This document shows, piece by piece, positions 51,108 to 59,373 of a stretch of DNA of 64,000 nt. The notes under the pieces are model-generated. The model made no database searches and had not been told where the DNA came from. It saw only the letters and a program-made list of their open reading frames with translations. The DNA is from an uncultured Acetatifactor sp. (GTDB lineage: Bacteria > Bacillota > Clostridia > Lachnospirales > Lachnospiraceae), in NCBI GenBank assembly GCA_910584375.1, contig CAJUAH010000002.1, forward strand, positions 62,001 through 126,000, in the 5' to 3' direction. Made by a program: the position numbers and the translations under genes. Numbering within the stretch: position 1 is the stretch's first letter; every line of letters begins with the position of its first letter.

Positions 51108-52421
51108 CTACCTCCGCCCCGGATCGCTGTAACAGCCGTATCCTTTGAGCTCTTCCTCAATCCGCAGCAAACGGTTATATTTAGCCACTCTGTCGCTTCG
51201 GCAGGGCGCCCCCGTCTTGATCTGCCCTGTATTCATAGCCACCGCGATATCCGCAATAGTAGTATCCTCCGTCTCGCCGCTGCGGTGAGAGATCACAGCA
51301 TGATAACCATTGCGTTTGGCCAGCTCCACCGCCTCCATCGCCTCCGTCAGCGTGCCGATCTGATTCACCTTGACCAGTATGGCATTGGCCACATGGAGCT
51401 GAATACCCGCGTCCAGACGTTTCACATTGGTGACGAACAGATCGTCGCCCACCAGCTGCACCCGGTCCCCCAGCCTCTGGGTCATCTGCTGCCAGCCGTC
51501 CCAGTCGTCCTCCGCCAGGCCGTCCTCGATGGAGTAAATGGGGAACTTCTCGATCAACCGCTCATAGTAGGCGATCATCTCCTGCGTGTCCCGTATGACC
51601 TCCTGGCTCTTCTGACGGCTCTCCCCGGGAAAATGGTACATGCCGGTCTTTTCATTGTACAGCTCGCTGCTGGCCACGTCCAGAGCGATCTTGATATCCT
51701 GCCCCGGCGTGTAGCCGCTGGCGCTGACAGCCTCCACGATATAGCCCAGCACGCTCTCCGCGTCCGGCAGATCCGGAGCGAAACCGCCCTCGTCCCCCAC
51801 GCCGGTGGACAAGCCCTGCTCCTGCAGCAGCCCTTTCAGATTGTGATAGACCTCCGCACAGACCCGCAGACCCTCGGCAAAGCTCTCCGCCTGCACGGGC
51901 ATGATCATAAATTCCTGAAAATCCACGGTGTTGGCGGCATGTTTTCCGCCGTTTAAAATATTCATCATGGGCACAGGCATCCGTCTGGCCGCCGCGCCGC
52001 CCAGATAGCGGTACAGCGGAATGTGCAGCGCGCAGGCTGCCGCCCTGGCACAGGCCAGGGATACCGCCAGGATCGCGTTGGCCCCCAGATTCCCCTTGTT
52101 GTCCGTACCGTCCGCCTCGATCATCAGACTGTCGATCTGAATCTGCTCCAGGGCATTGCGGCCGCAGAGCAGGGGCGCCAGTTTTTCATTGATATTCTTT
52201 ACCGCGTGGCGCACGCCCAAACCAAAATACCTGGGTTCGGCATCCCGCAGCTCCACCGCCTCAAAGCGCCCGGTGCTGGCGCCGGAGGGCACTGCCGCCA
52301 GGCCCGTATGGATACGCCCCTCCATCTTGTCCCTGACGGAAACCTCCGCCTCCACGGTGGGATTGCCTCTGGAATCCAGGATCTCCCGGCCATGTACCTT
52401 GACGATCTCCAAAAAAATCAT
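51108..52421 (-). CDS. eno: enolase
   Basis: Interconverts 2-phosphoglycerate and phosphoenolpyruvate. The 437 residues begin with IVKVHGREILDSRGNPTVEAEV; catalytic and metal residues are in GVGDEGGFAPDL, YSIEDGLAEDDWDGW, LVGDDLFVTN, LVKVNQIGTLTE and VISHRSGETEDTTIADIAV, which is the family signature. All look intact. The C-terminal end adds a short DPGRR tail. The ATG is nine bases after AAAGGAGG. gpmI, the preceding glycolytic step, is encoded 2.4 kb upstream, separated by two unrelated genes. Confidence 0.98.
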   Translation of the reverse strand: MIFLEIVKVHGREILDSRGNPTVEAEVSVRDKMEGRIHTGLAAVPSGASTGRFEAVELRDAEPRYFGLGVRHAVKNINEKLAPLLCGRNALEQIQIDSLMIEADGTDNKGNLGANAILAVSLACARAAACALHIPLYRYLGGAAARRMPVPMMNILNGGKHAANTVDFQEFMIMPVQAESFAEGLRVCAEVYHNLKGLLQEQGLSTGVGDEGGFAPDLPDAESVLGYIVEAVSASGYTPGQDIKIALDVASSELYNEKTGMYHFPGESRQKSQEVIRDTQEMIAYYERLIEKFPIYSIEDGLAEDDWDGWQQMTQRLGDRVQLVGDDLFVTNVKRLDAGIQLHVANAILVKVNQIGTLTEAMEAVELAKRNGYHAVISHRSGETEDTTIADIAVAMNTGQIKTGAPCRSDRVAKYNRLLRIEEELKGYGCYSDPGRR

Positions 52422-52495
52422 AAATAAAAACCTCCTTTACGCAAATACTACTATCAAGCAGTATCCGCATAAAGAAGGCGTTTTATGCATCCGGC

Positions 52496-53632
52496 TCACC
52501 ACACGGGATCCGTCACACTGACATAATCGTATACGGGCAGATCCTGTTTTGTCTCAAACACCCACAGATGTTTCATCTGGCGTCTGAGCTGCTCATAGCT
52601 CCAACTGACCCGGCTGCGGGCCACGCAGTTGGGATCGTTGATCAGAAAACCGTCCTCGTCATAGCCGTAGAGCACGATAAAATGGCCCCCGGCGGTAAAA
52701 TCCCCCGGCCCCATGGAACAGACCAGCACGGCGCCCCCGTCCAAAGCGGCTTTCATCTCCCACTCCGACGGATCGGGCTGGCTCACATACACGCCGTACA
52801 GCGGGGCCGTATCCTCAAACAGCGCCCACAGCGTGCCGGTGCCCGGCAGATAATAGCCGTTTTCCATACTGTAATCCCCGATCACATCCGGCGTCAGCTC
52901 TTCGTTGCCCGTGAGATAGTACAATACCATGGACAGACAGGTTGGGCCGCAGCCGGACACGGCGATACAACTGTTTTTCCCATAGGAGGCGTAACCCCAG
53001 CGGGGATCCCACTGGAGAAACAGGGGAAAATCCTCCTGTTTTTCACTCTCCGTCAGACCGCCGGGCTCGTGCTCCTCCAGATATCTCACCACAAAATCGG
53101 CCATCTCGGGATTGTTGGCCAGCGCCTCCAGCAATCGTTCCGGGTACAGGCCGCTGTTTTGCCTGATCGCCGCGATCCGCTCGTCCTCACGCCCCAGCTC
53201 TTCCAGCCGCTCCAGCACCTGGCGGGCCGTGCGGTCCTGCGGTTTGTCCACATAATCCAGACCGCACTGCTGGGGATAGGACAGTGACTCCGCCTGGGGC
53301 AGAGTTCCCTCCACGGGCTGAGGACAGGGCATCCCCTCTCCGCCGACTGTGTCCGAGGCAGAGTTTCCGACTGCGCCGCCACCTGATTCCAGCTCACCGA
53401 AACCGTCCCATATTATCCCCTGGCCGCTCTGCGCCTCCAGGGCCGCGCCGTGAAACGTCTCTATCGCGTTGCAGGCGCGTCTGATCTGCTCGCCCTGTTC
53501 TTTCACCTGGGCGCGCAGTACCGCCGTCTGTACGATCTGTATCACGCACAGCGCGATGCATACCCATATCACCAGCAGCACCGCCACCAAAATGTTTCTC
53601 TCAAGTCTCTTAGATATTTTCCTCTGTTGCAT
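52496..53632 (-). CDS. membrane-anchored C39-like papain-fold cysteine peptidase
   Basis: A 378-residue protein. One N-terminal membrane helix (about 13-37) is followed by a linker (~38-200, with a Leu-rich helix RQVLERLEELGREDERIAAIRQNSG) and a C-terminal peptidase C39_2-type domain. That domain begins DFPLFLQWDPRWGY, has the catalytic Cys in AVSGCGPTCLSMVLYYL, the His in TAGGHFIVLYGY and Asp/Asn in LINDPN. Such extracellular peptidases are common in clostridia; they lack the ABC partner of bacteriocin exporters. A 16-bp perfect palindrome lies 22 bp upstream of the ATG, and GGAGG precedes it. Confidence 0.9.
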   Translation of the reverse strand: MQQRKISKRLERNILVAVLLVIWVCIALCVIQIVQTAVLRAQVKEQGEQIRRACNAIETFHGAALEAQSGQGIIWDGFGELESGGGAVGNSASDTVGGEGMPCPQPVEGTLPQAESLSYPQQCGLDYVDKPQDRTARQVLERLEELGREDERIAAIRQNSGLYPERLLEALANNPEMADFVVRYLEEHEPGGLTESEKQEDFPLFLQWDPRWGYASYGKNSCIAVSGCGPTCLSMVLYYLTGNEELTPDVIGDYSMENGYYLPGTGTLWALFEDTAPLYGVYVSQPDPSEWEMKAALDGGAVLVCSMGPGDFTAGGHFIVLYGYDEDGFLINDPNCVARSRVSWSYEQLRRQMKHLWVFETKQDLPVYDYVSVTDPVW

Positions 53633-53653
53633 TACCGCATCCTCCGTTTGCAG

Positions 53654-53669
53654 GGACAGACGTCTGTCC
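53654..53669. promoter_or_regulatory. 16-bp perfect palindrome ahead of the C39 peptidase gene
   Basis: GGACAGACGTCTGTCC. It could be an operator or an mRNA hairpin close to the ribosome site. No promoter boxes were found beside it with confidence. Confidence 0.4.
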
Positions 53670-53773
53670 GTCCTCCCCGCGTCGGATTCATTGTCTCACT
53701 GTGCTGTCACAGAATTGTATCCGCATTCTTTATTTTTCTATAACATTTTCTAATACAATTTATCTATCGCGCA

Positions 53774-54796
53774 TCAGTATTCTTTTCCAGCCAGAATCTC
53801 CAGATAGTCCTGATAATTCTTCTCCAAAAGCGCGGGCGTATCCAGCCCGTAAGGGCATTTGCTCTTACACTTTCCGCAGTGCAGGCACTCTTTGATCCTG
53901 TGCATCTTCTCCTGCATCTCGGGCGTGAGCTGGGCCTGGGAAGGAGCGCGCCGGATCATCAGGCTCATGCGGGCCATATTGTTGATCTCTATGCCCACAG
54001 GACAGGGCATACAATATCCGCAGCCCCGGCAAAAATCTCCCAGCAGTTCCTCCCTGTCCCGGGCGATCACCGCCTCCAGCTCCCCATTCATCTGCGGCGG
54101 ATCGCTTATATAGGATAAAAATTCATCCAACTCCGACTCCCTCTGGATACCCCAGATCGGCAGCACATTCTCATACTGCGCCAGATAGGCATACGCCGCC
54201 GCAGAGTTGGTGATCAGGCCGCCGGACAGCGCTTTCATGGCGATGAAACCCATGCCCGCCCGCTCCGTCTTTTGCGCCAGTTCAATATCTTTCTCCGTGG
54301 CCAGATAGCAGAAAGGGAACTGCAATGTCTCGTACAGCCCGCTCTCCACCGCCTCCGTCGCCACGTTCAGCCGATGATTGGTGATGCCGATATGACGCAC
54401 TTTCCCCTGGGATTTCGCCTCCAGCATGGCCTCATATAGCCCGGTGCCGTCCCCTGGCCGGGGGCAGAAGGCGGGATTGTGAAACTGATAGATGTCGATA
54501 TAGTCCGTCCGCAGATTGTCCAGAGAAGTCTCCAGATCCTTCCAGAACCCGTCCGCGTCCTTCGCTCCCGTTTTGGTGGCAATATACACCTTGTCCCGCA
54601 TTCCGTCAAAGGCCTCTCCCACCTTTTCCTCGCTGTCCGTATACCACCTGGCCGTGTCGAAAAAAGTCATGCCGTGTTCATAAGCCCTGCGCAGCAGACG
54701 CACCGCCTCCTGCCTGCCGATACGCTGGACCGGCAGCGCCCCGAAAGCGTTTTTCTCCACGGTGATCCCTGTTTTTCCCAATGTAACCTTCGCCAT
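53774..54796 (-). CDS. aldo/keto reductase with C-terminal ferredoxin-type 4Fe-4S domain
   Basis: A 340-residue protein. The N-terminal barrel has LGKTGITVEKNAFGALPVQRIG, and FFDTARWYTDSEEKVGEAF, where Asp and Tyr of the catalytic set are expected. The C-terminal ~90 residues carry two cysteine clusters: CRGCGYCMPCPVGIEI and CLHCGKCKSKCPYGLDT, both binding a 4Fe-4S cluster by the usual CxxCxxCxxxCP pattern. Fe-S aldo/keto reductases are frequent in anaerobes; substrates are unknown. It follows gpmI by 16 bp with GGAGG before the ATG, so the two are cotranscribed. Confidence 0.94.
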   Translation of the reverse strand: MAKVTLGKTGITVEKNAFGALPVQRIGRQEAVRLLRRAYEHGMTFFDTARWYTDSEEKVGEAFDGMRDKVYIATKTGAKDADGFWKDLETSLDNLRTDYIDIYQFHNPAFCPRPGDGTGLYEAMLEAKSQGKVRHIGITNHRLNVATEAVESGLYETLQFPFCYLATEKDIELAQKTERAGMGFIAMKALSGGLITNSAAAYAYLAQYENVLPIWGIQRESELDEFLSYISDPPQMNGELEAVIARDREELLGDFCRGCGYCMPCPVGIEINNMARMSLMIRRAPSQAQLTPEMQEKMHRIKECLHCGKCKSKCPYGLDTPALLEKNYQDYLEILAGKEY

Positions 54797-54812
54797 ACTG
54801 TCCTCCAGATCC

Positions 54813-56357
54813 TTATTTTCTAACGAGCAGGCTCTTACCCGTCATTTCCTCTGGCTGCTCTTTGCCCATCAGCTCGATCAATGTGGGCACGATATCCGCC
54901 AGGCAGCCGCCCTCCCGCAGGCTGTAGGCCGGGTCGGCATTCACCAGGATAAAAGGAACCTGATTGGTGGTGTGAGCCGTGAAAGGGGCTCCGCTCTCAT
55001 AGTCCACCAACTGCTCCGCGTTGCCGTGATCCGCACAGATAAACATGACGCCGCCTGTCTCCCGGATGGCCTCCACGGCCCGGCCCACGCACTCGTCCAC
55101 TGCCTCTACCGCCTTTACCGCCGCGTCCATCACGCCGGTGTGGCCCACCATGTCCGGATTGGCGAAATTGATGATGATCACGTCATATTTCCCGCCGCGG
55201 ATGGCCTGGCACAGCTTATCGCAGACTTCGTAAGCGCTCATCTGCGGCTTGAGATCGTAGGTCGCCACGTCCTTGGGGGAGTTCACCAGCACCCTGTCCT
55301 CGCCGGGGTTGGGCTCCTCCACGCCGCCGTTGAAAAAGAAGGTCACATGGGCGTATTTCTCCGTCTCCGCAATACGGGCCTGGGTCATACCGCCCGCCGC
55401 CAGCCACTCGCCGAAAGTATTGGTGACAGCCACCTTGTGGAACGCCACTTCCTTGTTGGGAATCGTGGGATCATAGTCGCTGAAACAGACATAGGTGATG
55501 TCCTTTCTGGGGCCGCGGTCAAAACCCTTGAAATCATCGTCGCAGAACGCCCTGCTGATCTCCCTGGCCCGGTCCGGGCGGAAGTTAAAGAACACAATGG
55601 AATCCCCGTCCTGCACCGTAGCAACGGGCTTTCCGTCCTCCACCACCACCGTGGGCCTGACAAACTCGTCCGTCTCCTCCCGGTCATAGGACTGCTGGAT
55701 ACCGCAGACGCCGCAGTCAGCAGTCAGCCCTTCGCCTTTGGTCATGGCGTCGTAGGCCAGTTTCACCCTGTCGTAATTGTTATCTCTGTCCATGGCATAA
55801 TAACGCCCCATCACCGTGGCAATCCGGCCCACGCCGATCTTCTCCATCTCCGCCGTCAGCGCTTCCGCATAGCCCTTGCCGCTGGCTGGCGGCGTATCCC
55901 TGCCATCCAGGAAACAGTGTACATACACTTTCTCCAGACCGTTACGCTTGGCCAGCTCCAGCAGGCCGTACAGGTGCGTGTTGTGGCTGTGTACGCCGCC
56001 GTCGGACAAAAGACCCATCAAATGCAGGGAGCTGCCCTTTTTCTTACAGTTCTCCACCGCCTTCAGCAGCGCCGGATTCTCAAAAAAGGCGCCGTCCATG
56101 ATCTCCTTTGTGATCCGGGTCAGCTCCTGGTACACAATGCGGCCCGCGCCCATATTCAGGTGCCCCACCTCGGAGTTGCCCATCTGCCCCTCCGGCAGAC
56201 CCACTGCCATACCGCTGGCGTTCCCTCTTACCCAGGGACACTCCGCCATCAATTTATCCATATTGGGCTTTTTTGCCTGGGCCACGGCATTGCCCTCCGT
56301 CTTCTCATTCAGGCCGTAGCCGTCCAGGATCATCAGTACAACCGGTTTCTTGCTCAT
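54813..56357 (-). CDS. gpmI: 2,3-bisphosphoglycerate-independent phosphoglycerate mutase
   Basis: Glycolytic enzyme converting 3- to 2-phosphoglycerate with two Mn ions and no cofactor. The 514 residues match. Start VVLMILDGYGLNEKTEGNAV gives the first metal Asp, and GQMGNSEVGHLNMGAGR the catalytic Ser. Later blocks are HCFLDGRDTPP, FNFRPDRARE, NFANPDMVGHTG and FICADHGNAEQ with the remaining ligands. GGAGG lies five bases before the ATG. Promoter at 56419-56447. Confidence 0.98.
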   Translation of the reverse strand: MSKKPVVLMILDGYGLNEKTEGNAVAQAKKPNMDKLMAECPWVRGNASGMAVGLPEGQMGNSEVGHLNMGAGRIVYQELTRITKEIMDGAFFENPALLKAVENCKKKGSSLHLMGLLSDGGVHSHNTHLYGLLELAKRNGLEKVYVHCFLDGRDTPPASGKGYAEALTAEMEKIGVGRIATVMGRYYAMDRDNNYDRVKLAYDAMTKGEGLTADCGVCGIQQSYDREETDEFVRPTVVVEDGKPVATVQDGDSIVFFNFRPDRAREISRAFCDDDFKGFDRGPRKDITYVCFSDYDPTIPNKEVAFHKVAVTNTFGEWLAAGGMTQARIAETEKYAHVTFFFNGGVEEPNPGEDRVLVNSPKDVATYDLKPQMSAYEVCDKLCQAIRGGKYDVIIINFANPDMVGHTGVMDAAVKAVEAVDECVGRAVEAIRETGGVMFICADHGNAEQLVDYESGAPFTAHTTNQVPFILVNADPAYSLREGGCLADIVPTLIELMGKEQPEEMTGKSLLVRK

Positions 56358-56418
56358 ATTTCCTCCGTTTCCGCTCCGTAACAGAGCATGTCATTTCAGT
56401 ATTTGGCTTTTCGTGGAA

Positions 56419-56447
56419 ATTATACACTTTATTTCCATGCCGTGCAA
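56419..56447 (-). promoter_or_regulatory. gpmI promoter
   Basis: Minus strand TTGCAC (56447-56442), 17 bp, TATAAT (56424-56419). Leader about 55 nt. Confidence 0.7.
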
Positions 56448-56466
56448 CAGTATTTTTGGCTATGGG

Positions 56467-56495
56467 TTGCATTTGTATCGGGTATGGGGTAGAAT
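56467..56495 (+). promoter_or_regulatory. promoter for the CDF transporter gene
   Basis: TTGCAT (56467-56472), 17 bp, TAGAAT (56490-56495), divergent from the gpmI promoter with 19 bp between the two -35 boxes. Confidence 0.6.
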
Positions 56496-56583
56496 AAAAA
56501 AATATCCGGCCGCTTTTCACGGGATCGGGAATACCACAGGATGGGGACAGTATTTTTGTCCATTGGGATGGGAAAGGGAAAAA

Positions 56584-57750
56584 ATGATTACACTGCTGAC
56601 AAAATTGTTTATAAAAGACCCTGCAAGTTACAGTTCCCCCGCCGTGCGGCGGGCCTACGGCGTGCTGTGCGGAGCCGTGGGAATCTGTCTGAATCTGCTG
56701 TTGTTCGCGGGTAAATTCTTCGCAGGACTGTTCTCCGGTTCCATCGCCATCACCGCCGACGCCTTTAACAACCTCTCTGACGCGGGTTCCTCCATCATCA
56801 CTCTGATCGGTTTTCGCATGGCCGGACACAAGCCCGACCCTGACCACCCTTTCGGCCACGGGCGCATCGAATACATCTCCGGCTTTCTGGTGTCCCTGCT
56901 GATCCTGCTGATGGCCTTTGAACTGATCAAAAGTTCTGTAGATAAGATCCTGCGCCCCCAGGACATACTGTTTTCCCCTGTAATCATAGCGATCCTGGCA
57001 GTATCTATCCTGGTAAAATGCTATATGGCGCTGTACAACCTCCGCATCGGCCGACAGATCGACTCCGCCGCCATGAAAGCCACCGCCACCGACAGCCTCA
57101 GCGATATGCTGGCTACCGCGGCTGTACTTGCCGCCACGCTGATCGCCCACTACACCGGTCTGAAGATCGACGGCTACTGCGGCGTGTTGGTGGGACTGTT
57201 CATCCTCTACGCGGGCTTTCAGGCTGCCAGAGACACCCTCAATCCACTGCTGGGCCAGGCGCCGGATCCGTCCTTTGTCAAACAGATCGAGGAGATCGTC
57301 ATGTCCTATGACGCCATCCTGGGCATTCACGATCTGATCGTCCACAACTATGGCCCGGGCAGAGTCCTGATCTCCCTGCATGCGGAAGTACCCGCGGACG
57401 GCGACCTGCTGACGCTGCACGACACCATCGACCTGGCGGAGCACCAGCTGCACCGGGAGCTGGGATGCAGCGCCGTCATCCACATGGATCCCGTCTGCAT
57501 CCACGACGAACAGACCAGCCGCCTGAAAGAACAGGTTCTGCAGGTCATAGCCACTATAGACAAACGCCTGACCATCCACGATTTCCGCATTGTGACAGGC
57601 CCCACCCACACCAACCTGATCTTTGACGTGGTAACTCCCTATGACTTCGACTACAGCGACGCGGGACTCTGCGAACTGATCAACCGCCGCCTGAAAGAAC
57701 TGGATGACTCCTACTGCGCCGTCATCGACGTGGATAAACAAATGGTCTGA
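56584..57750 (+). CDS. cation diffusion facilitator family transporter
   Basis: A 388-residue metal-proton antiporter of the inner membrane. Five or six helices (about 25-210) contain ITADAFNNLSDAGSS in TM2 and ATATDSLSDMLAT in TM5; the paired D-x3-D residues form the transport site, and the D rather than H in TM5 favours Mn or Fe over Zn. DPDHPFGHGRIEYISG follows TM2. The C-terminal cytoplasmic domain (about 215-388) is longer than usual, with two ferredoxin-like halves (LISLHAEVPADGDLLTLHDTIDLAEH and IVTGPTHTNLIFDVVTPYDFDYSD). Start at 56584 with AAGGGA ahead. Metal specificity is inferred only. Confidence 0.94.
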   Translation: MITLLTKLFIKDPASYSSPAVRRAYGVLCGAVGICLNLLLFAGKFFAGLFSGSIAITADAFNNLSDAGSSIITLIGFRMAGHKPDPDHPFGHGRIEYISGFLVSLLILLMAFELIKSSVDKILRPQDILFSPVIIAILAVSILVKCYMALYNLRIGRQIDSAAMKATATDSLSDMLATAAVLAATLIAHYTGLKIDGYCGVLVGLFILYAGFQAARDTLNPLLGQAPDPSFVKQIEEIVMSYDAILGIHDLIVHNYGPGRVLISLHAEVPADGDLLTLHDTIDLAEHQLHRELGCSAVIHMDPVCIHDEQTSRLKEQVLQVIATIDKRLTIHDFRIVTGPTHTNLIFDVVTPYDFDYSDAGLCELINRRLKELDDSYCAVIDVDKQMV

Positions 57751-57785
57751 CAGAAACATTCTCATCGTGCATTCCAGCAAGAAAA

Positions 57786-58439
57786 TTAATAATTCAGGAT
57801 CCCCAGCAGCTGCCCCTGCCTCACTCGGACAACGGCCTCCTGCCCGATAAACTCATTGCTAATCCCAATAGGAAAATCATTGCTGATCTCCGCGTCCGAA
57901 AGCTCATACTTCATCCCCCGGATATCCACGCCCCGCGCCTTTTCCCCCAGGGAAAACAGCGACAGATACCCTTTCCTGGACGCTCCAAAACGCACCTCCT
58001 CATTCTCCATCACAAAACACATCCCCCTGCCATCCACCATATACCCCACCGCGCCATGACGTTTCAAAAAAAGCAGACACTGTATATTAGCAATCGTATG
58101 CTCCAGCCTGCCCCCCGTAGCCCCATAGATCCAAAAAGAGTCATATCCCCTCTCCAGAGCCACCCGTATAGCCGCCAGCGTATCCGTATCATCCTTCTCC
58201 GGTTTCAGCCTCACCACCCGACCCGGCCTCTCCCGCTCCCACAGTTCCACCCGCGCCAGCCATTCCTCTCCCACCGAATCAAAATCCCCTATCACCAGAT
58301 CCGGCTCCAATCCCAGCCTCCCGCAATACGCCAGCCCCCCATCCACAGCCACCACCAGATCCCTCTCATCCACACCGATCTCCGACACCGTCAATTCCCC
58401 CGCCGCCACAATAATACACTTTCCCTTCTGCCTCTCCAT
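57786..58439 (-). CDS. thiN: thiamine pyrophosphokinase
   Basis: Transfers pyrophosphate from ATP to thiamine, giving the cofactor TPP. The 217-residue protein has VAVDGGLAYCGRLGLEPDLVIGDFDSVG (ATP and Mg site) and LKPEKDDTDTLAAIRVALERGYDSFWIYGATGGRLEHTIANIQCL, both highly typical, then a C-terminal thiamine-binding beta domain. The start at 58439 has GGAGGGGG some 11 bases ahead; the frame extends 18 codons further upstream without good support. No THI-box riboswitch was seen in front. It converges with the CDF transporter gene. Confidence 0.94.
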   Translation of the reverse strand: MERQKGKCIIVAAGELTVSEIGVDERDLVVAVDGGLAYCGRLGLEPDLVIGDFDSVGEEWLARVELWERERPGRVVRLKPEKDDTDTLAAIRVALERGYDSFWIYGATGGRLEHTIANIQCLLFLKRHGAVGYMVDGRGMCFVMENEEVRFGASRKGYLSLFSLGEKARGVDIRGMKYELSDAEISNDFPIGISNEFIGQEAVVRVRQGQLLGILNY

Positions 58440-58713
58440 ATAACACCCGCCCCCTCCAAATATTCTCACACATCGCCAAAGTCCCGCATCCAATTACTAA
58501 TTCCCGAAGAAACCATGCTTATCACTCACGGCGTAACCATACATGACCAACTCTGCTCGTAAAAAAGCCAATTAAATCCTATCTTGTTTTTTCCATAGAA
58601 ATGCGCTATAACTGATTATGACAGATTTACCCACAAAATACAAGAAAAACACAGCTCACCTTTACAGTCAAGCTAACACAGCTTACCGTTCTCGCCTGAT
58701 AGCCAGCAACCAG
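58440..58713. other. AT-rich spacer and 5' leader, no gene seen
   Basis: Spacer between divergent genes. It contains the promoter at 58584-58612. The frame open from 58618 reads through the hairpin element and is not protein-like, so I take it as untranslated. Confidence 0.4.
58584..58612 (+). promoter_or_regulatory. possible promoter for the metallopeptidase gene
   Basis: TTGTTT (58584-58589), 17 bp, TATAAC (58607-58612). The leader of ~285 nt would contain the hairpin element at 58714-58848. Confidence 0.5.
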
Positions 58714-58848
58714 CTCCAGCCGGGTGATCGCTCCTGGCAGGACCGTCTGGAAACGTCGGCGCTTGGCGAGGTATTTTCGAGCCTAGCGTCCGCTACGTTT
58801 CCAATCGAGCGAGAGCGGGTCCAGCCAGGAGCGATCATCCGACTGGAG
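58714..58848. repeat. 135-bp near-perfect hairpin, REP-like element
   Basis: Left arm 58714-58756 and right arm 58795-58848. The outer 25 bp (CTCCAGCCGGGTGATCGCTCC... and its complement) pair with two mismatches that would be G-U in RNA. Inside are GGACCG / CGGGTCC, TGGAAACGT / ACGTTTCCA, then GGCGCTTGGC / GCCTAGCGTC around a GAGGTATTTTCGA loop. The right arm has one 12-base bulge. Hairpins with a similar GAGGTATTTTCGAGC loop are in my memory of Lachnospiraceae genomes, but I could not check. Confidence 0.8.
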
Positions 58849-58902
58849 CGTCCCTTGACGGCTCCCCCGAGCCAAAAAAGGTCAGCCCCCGAGGTCCCCC
58901 CT

Positions 58903-59307
58903 ATGAGCAATTATCCCCCCGAAACCACAAAGCGCATGGAAGTCATAAACCGCCGCTACCGCCAGGCAGCCAGGGAATACTTCACCAAACGCTGCGAATA
59001 TTTCCGCCCCTTCACCGGCGGCCACTACACCCGCATCACGATCCGCGACCAGAAGACCCGCTGGGGCAGCTGTTCCTCCACCGGCACCCTGTCCTTTAAC
59101 TACCGCCTCATGTTCGCTCCCCCCAGGGTCCTGGACTATGTGGTAGTACACGAACTGTGCCATCTCACGCATATGAACCACTCCCGTGATTTCTGGAACC
59201 TGGTAGCCTCCGTGATGCCGGATTACAAGATATACCGGAGCTGGCTCAAGGAGCACGGCCGGGAACTGAATATCGAAGACCACATGAAAAGGCTGAACCT
59301 GTTATAG
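58903..59307 (+). CDS. M48/YgjP-like (DUF45) zinc metallopeptidase
   Basis: A 134-residue protein. The core is RITIRDQKTRWGSCSSTGTLSFNYRLMFAPPRVLDYVVVHELCHLTHMNHSRDFWNLVASVMPDY: WGSC and the HELCH zinc motif followed by H.M.HS..FW are hallmarks of the YgjP/WSS1-related family. Full-length members have ~230 residues with an N-terminal domain; here that domain is missing or replaced by the hairpin element upstream. The start at 58903 follows GAGG by eight bases; the ATG at 58936 is an alternative. Substrate is not known. Confidence 0.85.
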   Translation: MSNYPPETTKRMEVINRRYRQAAREYFTKRCEYFRPFTGGHYTRITIRDQKTRWGSCSSTGTLSFNYRLMFAPPRVLDYVVVHELCHLTHMNHSRDFWNLVASVMPDYKIYRSWLKEHGRELNIEDHMKRLNLL

Positions 59308-59321
59308 GCTCAGCCCTTTTT
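59287..59321. terminator. bidirectional terminator between convergent genes
   Basis: AAAAGGCTGA (59287-59296) pairs with TCAGCCCTTTTT (59310-59321), one bulge. It includes the end of the metallopeptidase gene and serves the plus strand with five T residues. Confidence 0.7.
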
Positions 59322-59373
59322 GATCGAAAACGCCTCATAACACAGACCTCGCCCGCATTACCCCGCCGTTTCG

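Noticed and set aside
58618..58902. N-terminal extension of the metallopeptidase from the ATG at 58618
   Set aside because: No ribosome site before it; the translated part is the hairpin repeat and not like family members.
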